Program-made: the position numbers and the translations under genes
Assembly (NCBI GenBank): GCA_025201345.1
Contig: JAIXMG010000021.1
Location: forward strand, 344,501-408,500
Length of the DNA stretch: 64,000 bases
Source: Thamnidium elegans
Lineage: Eukaryota; Mucoromycota; Mucoromycetes; Mucorales; Mucoraceae
Direction: 5' to 3'
Shown: positions 46,180 through 58,396 of the stretch, one piece after another
Layout: each line of letters starts with the position of its first letter
Position numbering within the stretch: the first letter of the stretch is position 1
Notes under the pieces: model-generated
Seen by the model: the letters and a program-made list of their open reading frames with translations, nothing else
Told to the model about the DNA's origin: nothing
Database searches by the model: none

Positions 46180-49100
46180 ATGACAGAAACAGATACAGAA
46201 ATTAAAAAAATACCTGAAAGCTATGGCTTTCAAAAGCATAGTTACTGCATGGTTATTCGCGAGTATTTTTGTTTTCACTTAAATGTCTATCTTTTTTTTT
46301 AATATTTAATTATTCTTGTAGATATGGATAACGAGTACATTACCACAAAGCATTTTCTTAATAAATTAGAAGGTTTTTCTAGCCAAGAAAAGTATCCTGG
46401 AAGGTACTGTATACTTAAGCAATTCTAGTGCATTTTCTAATTGTGGCATTTTTTTTTTAGAGACAAAGCGTGTATCACTTATGATGAAGAAAAAAAGACG
46501 GTTTTGGATTGGGGAGAAGATCCAGCTTACAGTCCCCCAAATGGGAGCAAGCATATCAGGAGCTTTATGGTTGGGATATTTGAAATTTATAAAAAATGTC
46601 TGAAAACAAAGACAGCTAGAGCAAAGAAAGAAGACGATGAAATCCGTGAATACGATAAAAACGATGAAAGCGACGAAAACGGTGAAAATGGTGAAAATTG
46701 CAAATATAATGTAAACAATGAAGATAATGAGGACAGTGAAGACGAAGAATATGATATAAGTAAAAATGATGTTAAAAATGATCAAACCAATAAAGTGGAT
46801 GATAGTGACAGATTCAAAGATTTCGCCGAATTCGCTTGCTTTGATGAAGAAGATAAATTTTTTTTAGATGCAGTATCAAAATTTATATGGTTAAAGTTTA
46901 AAAAATCATTCAACTATCACGAAATAACCCAAAAAAGCAATGACGCCTTTCATTATATATTCATAATGCCTTCATCTTGGAATAAAAGAATAATAAGATG
47001 GATTCTGCGACCGCTCTTTATAAATTCTGGTATTATCACAAAAGCCGATCACAAGGACAGAATTTTATTTCTTACCGATTTGGAAGCCGTTTTTTATCAT
47101 TTGCAGAGTCAAAAATACGCTGAAATGAACAATAGTTCTCAAGTCTTTAGAAAGGGACAAGAGAGTGTTTTATGTAGAGTTGCCTCAAACAAGAATACAG
47201 CATCTATCGAGTTCGATTTAATCTCACCACAATACCCTCGATTGGATGTATCTAAAGTCATTTTTTTCCCTCGTGTATTAAAATCGGAAAAAGCTTCTCT
47301 AAGTCTTGATCATTTTAAAAAGAAAGTGGGTGAGTTTATAAAAGAAAAGTTTATTAAAGGAGAAACCGAAGAGTGTGAAAAAGAAATTCTTGATAGAATC
47401 GTGGATTCTGTGCTAAATTACTTTTCACAGCGAAAGGTAATAATATAAAATGATAGGACCCTACTTTTGATGATTAACCTTTTATTTTTATGCAAGTATT
47501 TTTATTCTCGTAAAATTACCGACTATTCCAACTATTACATATTTAAAACTACAAATTTGACAGACTGGCAATTAACCGATACTCAAATCAAGGTTATACA
47601 ATCAATCGAGGTTAATCACATTTTTGACGTACTTGATCAAAACGGGGGATTAAAAACTATTAAAAAAGCAATACAAGATGTAACAAATAATCGCAAAAAA
47701 AAGCGTACCTTAGTTTTGACTCATCGGTATTTTTCTTTTAACGAACAAGTACCTCCTTTAGTTCCTTGGTTAGAAGAATTTTTAGAATATTACAAGGAAC
47801 ATTTGGAATACTCCATTGTTTCTGCTACAAGTGGGTACAATCCTAGTGAGCATATCTCTCTACCTGATATGATGGCGGGTGCTGCTACTAGAGCATCGCA
47901 GGTCATAAGGAATGCTAATATAAATGCTATACCTTTCGAATTACCAAAAGATCGCTCTAAAGTTAATCGTGAAACTCCTTCTTCTATATTCTTTGACAAA
48001 AAACAAAATGCTACTATCGTTATGGGTTAGTTAAAGTACCAAAATAAGAGGGTACTTACCATATTTTAACACTTCTTGTAATAGATATATCCCTGGAAGC
48101 AACCTTGATTTCATACTCGTCTCTAGACGACAAAGGTGATATCGAGGACGTCTACGACAGCAGTCATTTTGAGTAAGTGCACCTATACAGGTTTCGTAAC
48201 CAAAATTCTCAGTACTAAAACCAATATGTTATTAGATTACCTCCTTTGAGCAAATTCTTTGATATTTCTAATGGGGCGAGCTTAAAAGTGAATAAGAGGT
48301 ACTTTTTATTAAACATATATACATATATTTATTTATATTAACAATTTACAGGATTATTTTGTTTATTGATAAATACTTGGCCATTGATTTAGATTACTTT
48401 AGTAAATACGACCGTCAAATTAAAAGAGACAGCGAGTCAAGTGAAACCAATCAGCCTTCCAAGCCTAAAGGGAATGAGCTGCCTGAATATTTTTTCAGAC
48501 AAAAAGACGAACGAAAAGTCGATCTTATGTCTGCGATTAAAAAGCTGCTTGATGCAGATTATTTAGCAGAAGAACAATTAATCGATACTCAACAACAAAA
48601 GTATATCAGAACCTTCTTATTGATATACTTGTCCTATTTAAATGAGGTTATATTAAACAAGAAACCAGAGGTGAAAAAATCAAATGTTGGGTATGTAATG
48701 TCCGTCGAAAAGATGTTGTTGGACAATTTGGTAGGTACCAAAGAAAATTTTAAAGAAATCGTACTTGCAAGTGGAGTGATTCGAGAAAGCGATCCCACAA
48801 AAAAATTAAAGGTGATTACACGTGGTGAAGAACTATCTGTTTTACTTCAACAGGCTTCTGGGTTGAAGATTTCTTGCAAGTCTTACTTTGTAGTATTTCA
48901 ATTACATGAAGATTATATACACTTTACACTAAATCGGGTAGTGACAGCTTCTGATTCTAATAACAAAGAATCGTCTATTATCATAGAAGATAAAATCCTT
49001 CCTATTCGAAATATATACAAATCCTTGTTTATGAATATGTGGAAACATCTAACACGAGAAGGAGATTTTGTTGATCGATGTGGTGACCATAGTGATGATG

Positions 49101-50263
49101 AAAATTATGATTGCTTGGAATTTATCTCGTGCGAAACTAAAAAAATGCTTTTTAACGATTTTAAAACGTATGTCGAAAAGAATGTAAGTATACAGATATA
49201 TATACAACTACCGCATCTTCTTATTAAATAATATGTATTATAGATTACTCATACGAATTCCAACCCACTAAGTGGAGACGAAGAAACGATATTGTTAAGA
49301 TATAATGATACTTGTAAATGTAGTGTTAATTTCTCTGCTAAAGATATTATAAACCTTGCCTTTATACCAACTTTTAAAGAAATTGCCACTACAATATTCA
49401 CTGTGATAGCAAATAAGGATGAATCCGGAAACTACATGAATATTTTTTGTGTGTTTGGTTTGATCTACTTTAATCGTAATCAAGAATTTCAAAAGATTTT
49501 AGCTGATATATTACAAGAAGAAGTAGTTCAATGTATAGACGGTAAAGAAATCGAAGTGAAATGCTTTGTTGTTCCAGATTTACCAAGTCAATTTTTGCAA
49601 CCAAAAGCCGGCCAAAAATCTTTATTATATCAAGACTTTCAAGTCGGTAGCTTGAGCCAAGTGTCTAGTGAAACGTATGGGTTTTTCGCAACATATCTTA
49701 AAGGAGCAATGGAAGAAATTAATCTCTCATACACCGAGAAAAAGTCCAATAAAAAGGTTACCAAAATGTACAAAAACCACATCTTTCCGCTATTAAAGAA
49801 AGGAGAGATCATTGATAGCTTTGGTTTAGATAAAACATTCTTTTTGGACCCCCAAAGCCCAACCGAACAAAGCGCAACCGAACAAAATACAACCGAGCAA
49901 AGTGCAACCAAACGAAGCGTAACCAAACAAACCTTCAATATAGGTAAATTAAAGAAAACACAAAAATCGAAAATTATACACACTGACTTTTATTATTCTC
50001 TAGTTTTATACAAATTGAAAAAATTGGATAACGTAAAAGACGATGAAAGGGCGCCTATGACAACCAATTTCTGGGACGAAGTAAAGACTTTTACATTGAC
50101 AAATCGTGGACTGGGTAGTCGTATTCCAATTATGATTTCTATGAGACCTAATGTGTATAGCCCTCTACTTGATTTCTCAGTAAAATTTGTTGGTCAAGCT
50201 ATTGCCTCTGAGAAAGAGCATTGTGTTAAAGTTGGCGAGTCCATGACTATAGCAAGATATTAA
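46180..50263 (+). CDS. double Hsp70-like (actin-fold) protein with lost nucleotide motifs, paralogue B
   Basis: A 1,222-residue protein; exons 46180-46258, 46322-46403, 46461-47436, 47497-48025, 48085-48172, 48236-48298, 48352-49183 and 49244-50263 sum to an exact multiple of three. It matches paralogue A along its length, with the same introns and phases. Half one: FHYIFIMPSSWNKRIIRWIL and SGIITKADHKDRILFLTDLE, then LCRVASNKNTASIEFDLIS where DxGGGTxD should be. Half two: VGYVMSVEKMLLDNLVG, LKVITRGEELSVLLQQ, KSYFVVFQLHEDYIHFTLNR. Half-two C-terminus: FCVFGLIYFNRNQEFQKILA and FPLLKKGEIIDSFGLDKTFF. B has its own Asp/Glu/Asn-rich insert (about 46630-46790) and a 15-bp tandem repeat. Intron 1 must use a GC donor to stay open. 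Likely a non-hydrolysing scaffold or sensor, but this is inference. Confidence 0.75.
49861..49935 (+). repeat. 15-bp tandem repeat encoding (A/T)TEQ(S/N)-type units
   Basis: Five units of 15 bp (AACCGAACAAAGCGC-like) encode repeated Thr-Glu-Gln-Ser-Ala pentapeptides, degenerating to Thr-Lys-Gln. Absent from paralogue A at the matching position. Confidence 0.9.
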
Positions 50264-50420
50264 TCAATAAAAATTAACGTAGTCACAAACTGGAAGTTTC
50301 GTATCAACGTAGCCAATGTGTTAAACGAACGTGTCAGTTTCCAACGAATATTAAAAAAATGCATAAAATTGATAAAGTCCTCTTTTTTTTCTTCGCTCTC
50401 TTTATTCTGTCTTATAAAAA

Positions 50421-51207
50421 ATGCTTGCAGACCTACGTAGAATGAATGTGCGACAGGTACAAAAAAAAACGATTTTTTTTATATTTCTAGGTAACTTAAA
50501 AACGAATTAAGGTCGCTTTACAATGCTTGAGTTTTATAACTATTGCCGCTTCGGCACTTATGGCTTGGAAAAGTTTCTCGGTTATCACGAATACTGAAAG
50601 CCCTATAGTTGTCGTAATGAGGTAGATACATGTACAAAAAGAAGGAGATATATAAATAAATAAAAAAATAAAAATTATTTTGATCTAGTGGAAGTATGAG
50701 ACCAGCATTTGATCGTGGTGATTTGTTATTTCTTAGCTTACCTAAAAATGACCCTGTGGAAATAAACGATATTTGTGTATTCAAATTACCAGGAAAAGAT
50801 ATTCCCATCGTTCATAGAGTGCTTAAAATACACAAAGAGTATATATATATGTATATATATATTAGTAAAACTACTAGTTTATTTATTTTATTCATTTATT
50901 TTAGTATAAACACCGAGAAAGAATATATTTTAACAAAGGGAGATAACAATACACTAGATGATCGATCACTATACGGCTCTGGGCAAATGTGGATTCATAA
51001 AGAGAACATAGTTGGAAAAGTAAAAGGGTAATATATTAAACTATTTTTTTTTTCTTATATATATCATGTATTAATTTTTTTTTCTTCTTGCATGATAGAT
51101 TTATGCCTTACGTTGGCATGGTTACTCTTTTAATGAATAGTTATCCTTGGGTGAAATTCGCGTTATTAGGTGTTCTTGGATTTTTTGCTCTTATTCGTAG
51201 AGAATAA
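50421..51207 (+). CDS. SEC11: signal peptidase complex catalytic subunit SEC11
   Basis: A 175-residue ER membrane serine protease; exons 50421-50456, 50512-50621, 50689-50838, 50905-51027 and 51099-51207 join in frame. It starts [12 protein letters not shown], typical of Sec11. The N-terminal membrane anchor is [20 protein letters not shown]. The catalytic serine lies in the motif [18 protein letters not shown], split by an intron. The catalytic His is in IPIVHRVLK and the Asp box is [10 protein letters not shown]. The C-terminal hydrophobic segment [18 protein letters not shown] closes the protein. It removes signal peptides from secretory proteins in the ER lumen. The acceptor of intron 1 is a weak TTAAG, needed because the stronger TTTCTAG upstream would bring an in-frame stop. 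Confidence 0.93.
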
Positions 51208-51824
51208 AAAGTTATTTTTTTTAAAAAATGCGTAGTTTTTGATAATTAAGAATACTAGTTATGAAGATCAACCCCTTGTTCCTGAAAAAGGGATAAATGC
51301 TCGTGCTTCTGTTATGTAAAGTCCTACTAGTAAGAAAAAAAAGAGAAAAAAAAAAGGATTAAACGAAATAGATACCATTGTGCATGTATTTTGGTCATAT
51401 TAAACCAAGGGGATGTGCATGACCTAACCAAGAAAGCGTAGTCTATTTATTGAAAACATATAATTCGGTATTTTAGCACATGTATCCAGTTTATTGGCAA
51501 AGCAGTACTATGTACGAAACATAATTAATAAATCAAGCGATTGCGTTTAGCCTTTGAGAGAATATTGGTTATGTGTGATTAAGACTTTAAACCAATAAAA
51601 GGAAATCGGAATCTTTACTACATGCTAAGCGGTGCTTGTAAAAAAAAACTAGCATCTTTTTTTTTCTTTTTTTAAAAAAAATTGTATGATTTTATTTCAC
51701 GAAAATGTATGTATAAAAAAAAAGGTGCAATAAACTGTATAGTAAAAAAATAGGAAATATGTAAAAAAGGAAAGAAAAATAAATAAAAGAAGTTCTTTTT
51801 TTTTAATTCTTTCATTTATTTGAT
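51208..51824. other. intergenic between convergent SEC11 and BZW genes
   Basis: Convergent 3' flanks, A/T tracts, no gene seen. Confidence 0.55.
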
Positions 51825-53323
51825 TTATTCATCATCCTCATCCTCGTCACTGCTTTCGTTATCTCTTAACCAGAGAACAAAAGGTTCCAATTGCTTCAAG
51901 AAGAGAGTCTTACCTTGAGCAAGATGAGCTTTATCGTTCCAATAAAGAATAGCGTTATCGGAAAGAACATCGTTCTTGTAAAGGGTTTGAACGATACGAC
52001 GGAAAAACTTTGTTAACTTGACATCTTCATAACAAGCGGATTGAACCTTTTGTAAGAGAACGATTTCGGTCTTGGGAGAAGTAGAGAAAGCTTCCAAAAC
52101 TTTAGTCCATTGAGCGATAGAACGCATAACTTGAGCTTCAATTTGATCAGCACGAGCACTCATGGAATCAATGGTATTGATAATAGATTGCCAGATAATG
52201 GGAATAACATCAGCTTCAGTAAGACTAGCTTCCTTCATGTTGTCCTTGATGAATTGACAAACTTCAGCATCAGAAGAATCACCGAGTAAGAGTTCAGATA
52301 AATCATTCAAAAGACTACCCTTCATAGAATTCTTCTTATTTCTACGATAATATTCGACTAACTCCTTCATATCCTCAGCTTCAAAATGACGAACAAGACA
52401 ATCTTCATCACGCTTATTGGGAGGGAAAAATTCGATAATACGAGAGTTCAAACCTTCACTAGCCAAATAACGACCCAACTGTTCAATATTTTGGTTATCT
52501 AAAACGGTACGGAAAACGGTTGTAGTGAAATCAAGAGCATGACCATCCTTGACAAGATAATCTTTAAGAAGAACCTTCAATACAGATGAAGGAACAAGTT
52601 GCATACAGATAAAGAAACCAGTAGATTTAGCCAACTTTGAGTTTTCTTCGGGTTGCCACTTGTTGATAAATTGCAAGATATTTTGAAGTGTCTCTCCAAA
52701 AATTCTTTGCAAGTATTTATAACGACGAATCAATTTGTTGAAAACATCAACATACTTTTTAATCACGGTGGCATCATCTTCTGCTGCAAATAAGCAGAAA
52801 GGGCTTCGCTCAGCATCATCATCAATAATTCCTCCAGGTTCTACATACACAAAAAAAAAAAAAAAGAAAAAAAAAACTTTTTTAGCAAAAAAATAAAATA
52901 AAATTCAAAAAAAAATAATAAGCTTACCTAAAATACCACCAGTAATAAGAATTTCGAAAAGTGAATCACCGTATTTACGATATTCGAGTGTGTTTCCAAG
53001 AATGTCAAGTTTAGCAGAAATAGCGTCAAGATCACCTCCTTTAACAGTCTTTAATTGAGCGAGTAATTGATCTCTAAAAACTATAGCAACATACACACGT
53101 TAACAACAATACACTTACAACTCGACTAGTTTATACTTACTCTCAGGCTCGTGCTTAGCGTTTGCTTTTTGAACACCCTTTTTTTTTAATAAAAAGAAAA
53201 ATGGTTAGATGAAAAAGATGATGAATTATAATCTAATAAAATACTTACTTTTCTTTGTTTAATTCTTACACCATGCAAGACGGGTTTGGGATTGGTAGAG
53301 GCCTGGGATTGGGTAGAATTCAT
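51825..53323 (-). CDS. eIF5-mimic protein / BZW family (W2 domain)
   Basis: Predicted ~424-residue cytosolic protein in four exons: it starts MNSTQSQASTNPKPVLHGVR at ATG 53321-53323 and ends DNESSDEDEDDE. The N-terminus matches BZW/5MP proteins: EIFRDQLLAQL, YRKYGDSLFEILITGGIL, EPGGIIDDD and VDVFNKLIRRYKYLQRIFGE. The C-terminal W2/MIF4G-like domain has QKVQSACYEDVKLTKFFRRI and LYKNDVLSDNAILYWNDKAH, followed by an acidic tail. In the family the W2 domain binds eIF2-beta and eIF3 and lowers non-AUG initiation. The length matches human BZW1 (419). This is not eIF5 itself: the N-terminal eIF5 zinc domain is absent. It is divergent from FANCI. Confidence 0.9.
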
Positions 53324-53578
53324 GTATATGCTAAAAACGATCTCTTTATTCTTGGTGCGTTCGAAGCAAAATTAATCTGTAGTAAAAGAACCAAAAAGAA
53401 AAAAAGAAAAAAAAGATTTTTTCCTTTTAAACTTTTTTTTTTTTTAGTTTGCACACCACACCCCCCGTGACGCACTATATATCGAATGAACCGTCACATG
53501 TATCACTTTTTTGATACGCGCTTCGACGCCTAAACTATTGGTTTCTTTACGCGCAACTAATTCTCTTTTATAATTATT
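53324..53578. promoter_or_regulatory. divergent promoter BZW / FANCI
   Basis: Only 255 bp. Contains GTGACGCAC (about 53467-53475), its near-inverse CGTCACATG (about 53491-53499) and two ACGCGC cores (about 53516 and 53550). The ACGCGC cores could be cell-cycle (MBF/E2F-type) elements, as expected for a DNA-repair gene, but this is inference only. Confidence 0.35.
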
Positions 53579-56500
53579 ATGGACGCAGAAATATTCAAGT
53601 TAAATAAACAATCAAATAAGAGAAAACTTGTTGAGTTTTTAAATGAGACTTCAAACGAACAAGTAAACTATAAATCCCAAACAAGAAAATAAAAAAAGGG
53701 GGGGAGGTTGTTCACTGACATGCTTTGAAATAGATTAGTAGCCTGTTAAAAGAGAAACTTGACGATTACCATGCTAAAAACGATGTTGACACAATACTTG
53801 TTCTTCGAGCATTGTTTCAAGGTAATTTTTTATTTTATTTTTTTTGTGTTGAGTGTTTAGAGTAAGGTACCAAACATATTCTCTGTCCCCCCCCCCCTTT
53901 ATTTTTAAGGATCACCAATTGAGGAAGGTCATATCCAACGTCGCTTCCAAATTATCCAAAGCGTCATTGAATGGTAAAATAACTACAAGCAAAGAAAAAA
54001 GTAAAAACCATCTTATACGTTTTATATGTGTAGGCTTAGTATAGAAGATAAAGAGAATGCAGATAAATCAAAGCAAGCATCTCATGTTGTCAATTTAGTT
54101 TTACCCGAAGTAAGACAAACAGAGTTTTTATGCATAATATCGAATTGCTGATTTATATATTTGTAGATTGAACTTTTACCAACGGACATGTTACGAAATG
54201 CAGGTATTAGTATTACAAAGATAATTGACGAAAATGAGGCAGTACAGTTACGTATACTGGATATCTTTTCAAAAGTTTGGAACGTTTTATCCGCAGCAGA
54301 CGAACTAAACCACTTGAGCGATATATTTGACCATTTGATGCAAGCAAACTGGAATAATCAAATCGTTGTCGGCATATCATCTGCATTAAACGAAATGGAA
54401 TTATCTAATTCTCAATTAGAAACCATTATAAAACATATGATTCGAAAATTAGCAGATATGGAAATGGAAGAGGTGCCACCTTTTATCTATCAACTATTAC
54501 TTATTTCTAGAAAGGTAATAATCGAAAATTGAGGGCTTTAAATATCATTGTATTAAATTGTTACAAATTGTAGGGCTATAAACGTGTTATTTTAAGTGGC
54601 ATTTTAGATTACTTTAATTCCAACACAATAGATAGCTCTATGGAAGGCACAGTCATGTTACATATCTCATTTGCGATTAAACAAGATAAAGATTTGGGGA
54701 ACGAGCTAGTAAAACTGATCAAGAACGATAAATCAAGTCAGCTTCAAGTCTTTAATATAGCTTGTCTGTTGTCAGTTGCGCGTATTCATAGACTTCAAGA
54801 TACTATTTTCGACTTATTTAAAACTTCCATCGTATCAATTTATAAAGATAAAGAAAAATCAGATAGAGCCCTTTGGATTGCAGAATACTGTCCATTAGAC
54901 GCTGAAAAATTCAGCCAAGTCCTGCTTGATGTAGTAGAGAAATCGGCTTTGGGCTGGGACCAAGTTATTCAAAGCTTAGCTCAATTAGCATTAATTTTAA
55001 TTGATACAGTATCAAATAGCGATAGTAAGTATTACATGTAAAAAAAAAAAAGATGTAATTTTTTTAATTAATGAAAATTTAGGCGCAGCAAAGACAAAAA
55101 GCAGTAGCGTAAAACATTATGGAGCAAATGAACAAGTTGCAAGCCTTGGTGTCAATATACTCTTACAACTTTTTAAATACCATGATGTTGTTCGAAGTGA
55201 AATATTAGAACAAATCACTTCTCGTATTGTGTCTAGGTCTGATAGTGTAATGGATTTTCTTCGCTTGTTACAACATATCATTCAAGAGTATCCAGATGAA
55301 GTAGAAAAATACCTTACAAACGTAATTTATTGTTTAAAATGTTCAAAATTATATATAAAAACTAATAATTTCTCTTTTTTTTTTTTGTAGATTAAAGATA
55401 CACTGGATTTCCTTTCCTTTCTACCTTTACCAACTGCACAACGTTTACTTTCTGCTATTCAACCCGTCGCTAAATCTAATGAACAGTTTAGAGACGGGCT
55501 AATTTTAATTCTTCGAAAGAGTTTATTTGCAAAGTAAGGTAATATCCGATCGTTATAATTCCATATACTTACCTTGTATTTTACTGTTAGGGATTCAGAT
55601 GGTCGACAAATGGCAGTAGGCGGGTTCTTGAGTATCTTGAACGACCAACTAACAGAAATTAAAAACGGTGATAATGATGGACAGGCAGTAGTAGCCGAAG
55701 GTGTTGCCTTTGAAATCCTGGGTTTATTAAGAAGATGTTTCAGTCAACAATACGAAATTAGAAGCAACGCATACCATGGTTTAGGAGCTCTAAGCCAAGA
55801 ACATCCATCTTTTGCTGGTGATATATTTGAATTACTCTATACTCAATTTATGAGAACCTTTGAAAAGGATTCTAGTATTATCAATCCCATTAAATTGGAA
55901 GTGTGTATAGAGAATGCTACTAACGGCGCATATCCTAAAATGCTGGAACCTGTGCATGTACTGTTGGCTAATTTGATCAAGGCATTATATGCTACACGTT
56001 TAGAGACACCTTCCGCTGTTACGGTAGACACAATATCGCAGTTTAAAATGACCATGAAGTCTTTTGTAACTAGACTTTCAAGAGCTACGTTGGAAGATTT
56101 CGAACTGGAAAAAACTAACTTTGATATGGCAACTCACATTGGGTTAAGAAATACTCAATACGCTACACTTTTATTAGGTTCTTATGAGGTATGTATATAT
56201 ATATATATTAGGGAAGAAACCATATATTTATATACAACTATTTGTAGAATGCTATGGAATATGAGTTCTTTATCACCGGTTTAACAAAGAGCTCTAGTGA
56301 ATTATTAGTAACTCTATACAAGAAACGTAAAGAATTAGTTGGCTTATTAAACAACTCTACAAACGAAAAAGGAAAGAAGAATACATCAATCAATATTCAA
56401 TATTGCGTTAGCTTTCAATTTATTTCTAAATTATTCTTGGATGTGTTTGGAAAAGATTTGAAAGATGATATTGATACACCTGCTTTTGAAATAAGACGTG

Positions 56501-58139
56501 ATATTGATTTTGTACAGTTTATTGTTTCTATTACATGTGAAAGTCTTCGATTTGTAAGTATTTCGTATTGGGCTTTATTTATAATGTTACTCATATTTTC
56601 TATTTTTATGTAAAGGAAATTGATAATGAACATTGTCATGATGATGAAACGTACTTTAAAGAATGCTCACAGATTTGTAAAGTTTATATGCACATGTTAC
56701 AGACAGAAGATTCCGATAGTACTTACGCGAATCAAAGCTCTACCAAAAAAACACCTTCTGTATTAGTATCTGTTGCATCTTCACTTCTTTCAATTCTTGA
56801 AACAGTGAATAACGTATGGCCTCAACGCTTTAAAGAATTATTAATCAAGTTATTAGAACCTTGCGATATCAACAATGCCAAATCCTTGAACCGAATTATT
56901 GTTGAAGTGATTATGCAATTAAAAGATATTGTTCAAAGATACATGTCTGGCCGTACTCCCATCTACAAGGAAGTATCTGGTGTATTACAGATCGCTTCTT
57001 ACTTGTGTGGAACATTAGATAAAAAGCAAACTGATTTTGCTATGCGATCACTTCATGTTGTACAATGGTTAGATCAATTAGCTAAAGAGAGATCAATTCA
57101 GGATAGTACTCTGGCTAAAGATATAGTTTCGTTATTGATTCGATTAGGTGGTAGTATTGGAGAATACGATACAATTCAAAATATTTGTGAAGATATTCAT
57201 TTGTTTACGGGTGATATTGATGTTAATACTTCTACTGATACTCAAACGGAACCAGAACTTAGGTACCAAATTATTAACATCAAGACGTTTTCCACAATTA
57301 CAACACAAGTATTTGAGTTTCTTGATTCTTCTTTGGATGATCTTACTTGGTGTACAGGTAGATTAAAATTATGTGGTAAGTGATGATTATATTATTTTAT
57401 AAAATATGGTGACTGTTGGTTTTTTAATTATTACTATTTTTTAGCTGCAGGATCTGACGATGATTTGACAAGAAGTTTCGAAAAAGAATATTGTAAACGA
57501 ATTGTTTCACTTATGGTTATCTTGAGTGAATTAGTAAAGGCTGTATTGACCGATGTACATGCTGAAAGTTTATTTAAAACTTTAGTAAAAGCGTATAGAA
57601 CTCTTCATACGTTTGTAAAATATGTAAGTACATAAAAAAAAATGGCGATTATCTCCTTTAATGAGCAACTCACAAATTATTATTTTTAGAAAATCCTTTT
57701 TCCTCGTGAAATATCATCCGATTTTATCAACGTGATTAGTAAAGCAGGTACCGAGATCACAGAGAGAATGTACAAGTTCTTGACAGTTTACGGCCAATCA
57801 CAGCAACAAGACACCAGTGTCAAGAAGAAGGGTAAAAGAAAGGAAGTGAATATGAAACAAAGAGCCAAGATCCAAAGAGAATCTCGAATGATTCCAAACC
57901 TTATCTTTGCAGTAGAACAATTTGAACGTCATTTAATTCAATTGAGTAGAAAATCAAGAGTTGATTTTATGCAGTATATGAAACGTAGTACCTCTCGAGA
58001 CTTTAAAATTCAAATGAGTTTAATCAATCAAGAAAGCTCTGATGAAGAGGAGGATGAAAAATTAAAGAGAGTCACAAGAGATGATAGTGAGGGAGAAGCT
58101 GAGGGTTCTTCAGCAAAGCGACATAGAAGAGATTCATAA
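53579..58139 (+). CDS. FANCI: Fanconi anaemia group I protein homologue
   Basis: Predicted ~1,260-residue nuclear protein in about 13 exons, starting MDAEIFKLNKQSNKRKLVEF. Helical-solenoid segments match human FANCI in pattern: EQVASLGVNILLQLFKYHDV, ILEQITSRIVSRSDSVMDFL, LDFLSFLPLPTAQRLLSAIQ and LILILRKSLFAKDSDGRQMA. The end is the clearest: NLIFAVEQFERHLIQLSRKS, then RSTSRDFKIQMSL, then an acidic/basic tail (KRHRRDS). FANCI pairs with FANCD2 to clamp DNA at interstrand crosslinks after monoubiquitination. The human site Lys523 sits in DARKSAVAGF; here the matching segment reads DGRQMAVGGF, so Gln replaces Lys. The intron 1 donor, exon 5 end and intron before 55391 were traced by frame; small exons near 53750-54120 are the least certain. 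Confidence 0.9.
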
Positions 58140-58315
58140 CATCTTCTTTTAAATAATGCACTGTAATAAATAGATAAAAATAATTATAAAAAAGGTAATT
58201 TTACACTATAACTATCTAAAGACATAATATATATTAGTAAAAGAAGAGAAGTGACACAGACAGGTTACACAAATTGACTACATACACTATGTTTCTAAAA
58301 ATCACCAAAATATAT
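58140..58315. other. 3' flank of FANCI
   Basis: AT-rich; nothing seen besides the probable FANCI 3' UTR. Confidence 0.5.
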
Positions 58316-58396
58316 CGTCACCAGCAGGGTTTGAACCTGCGCACGTAAACGTATGTGATTTCAAGTCACACTCCTTAACCACTCGGACATAGTGAC
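58316..58396 (-). tRNA. tRNA-Ser (anticodon UGA)
   Basis: On the minus strand, 5' GTCACTA (58396-58390) pairs with TGGTGAC at the 3' end over 7 bp; discriminator G (58316). The anticodon stem TGTGA/TCACA encloses the loop CTTGAAA, giving anticodon UGA (reads UCA). A variable arm TACGTTTACGTGC-type and the T-arm GCAGGTTCAAACCTGC are clear. No intron; CCA not encoded. A run of T follows on the plus-side flank only weakly, so the Pol III terminator is uncertain. Confidence 0.92.

Noticed and set aside
46366..46785. 139-codon minus-strand ORF rich in Ile/Phe
   Set aside because: Antisense of the Asp/Glu/Asn-rich insert of Hsp70-like paralogue B.
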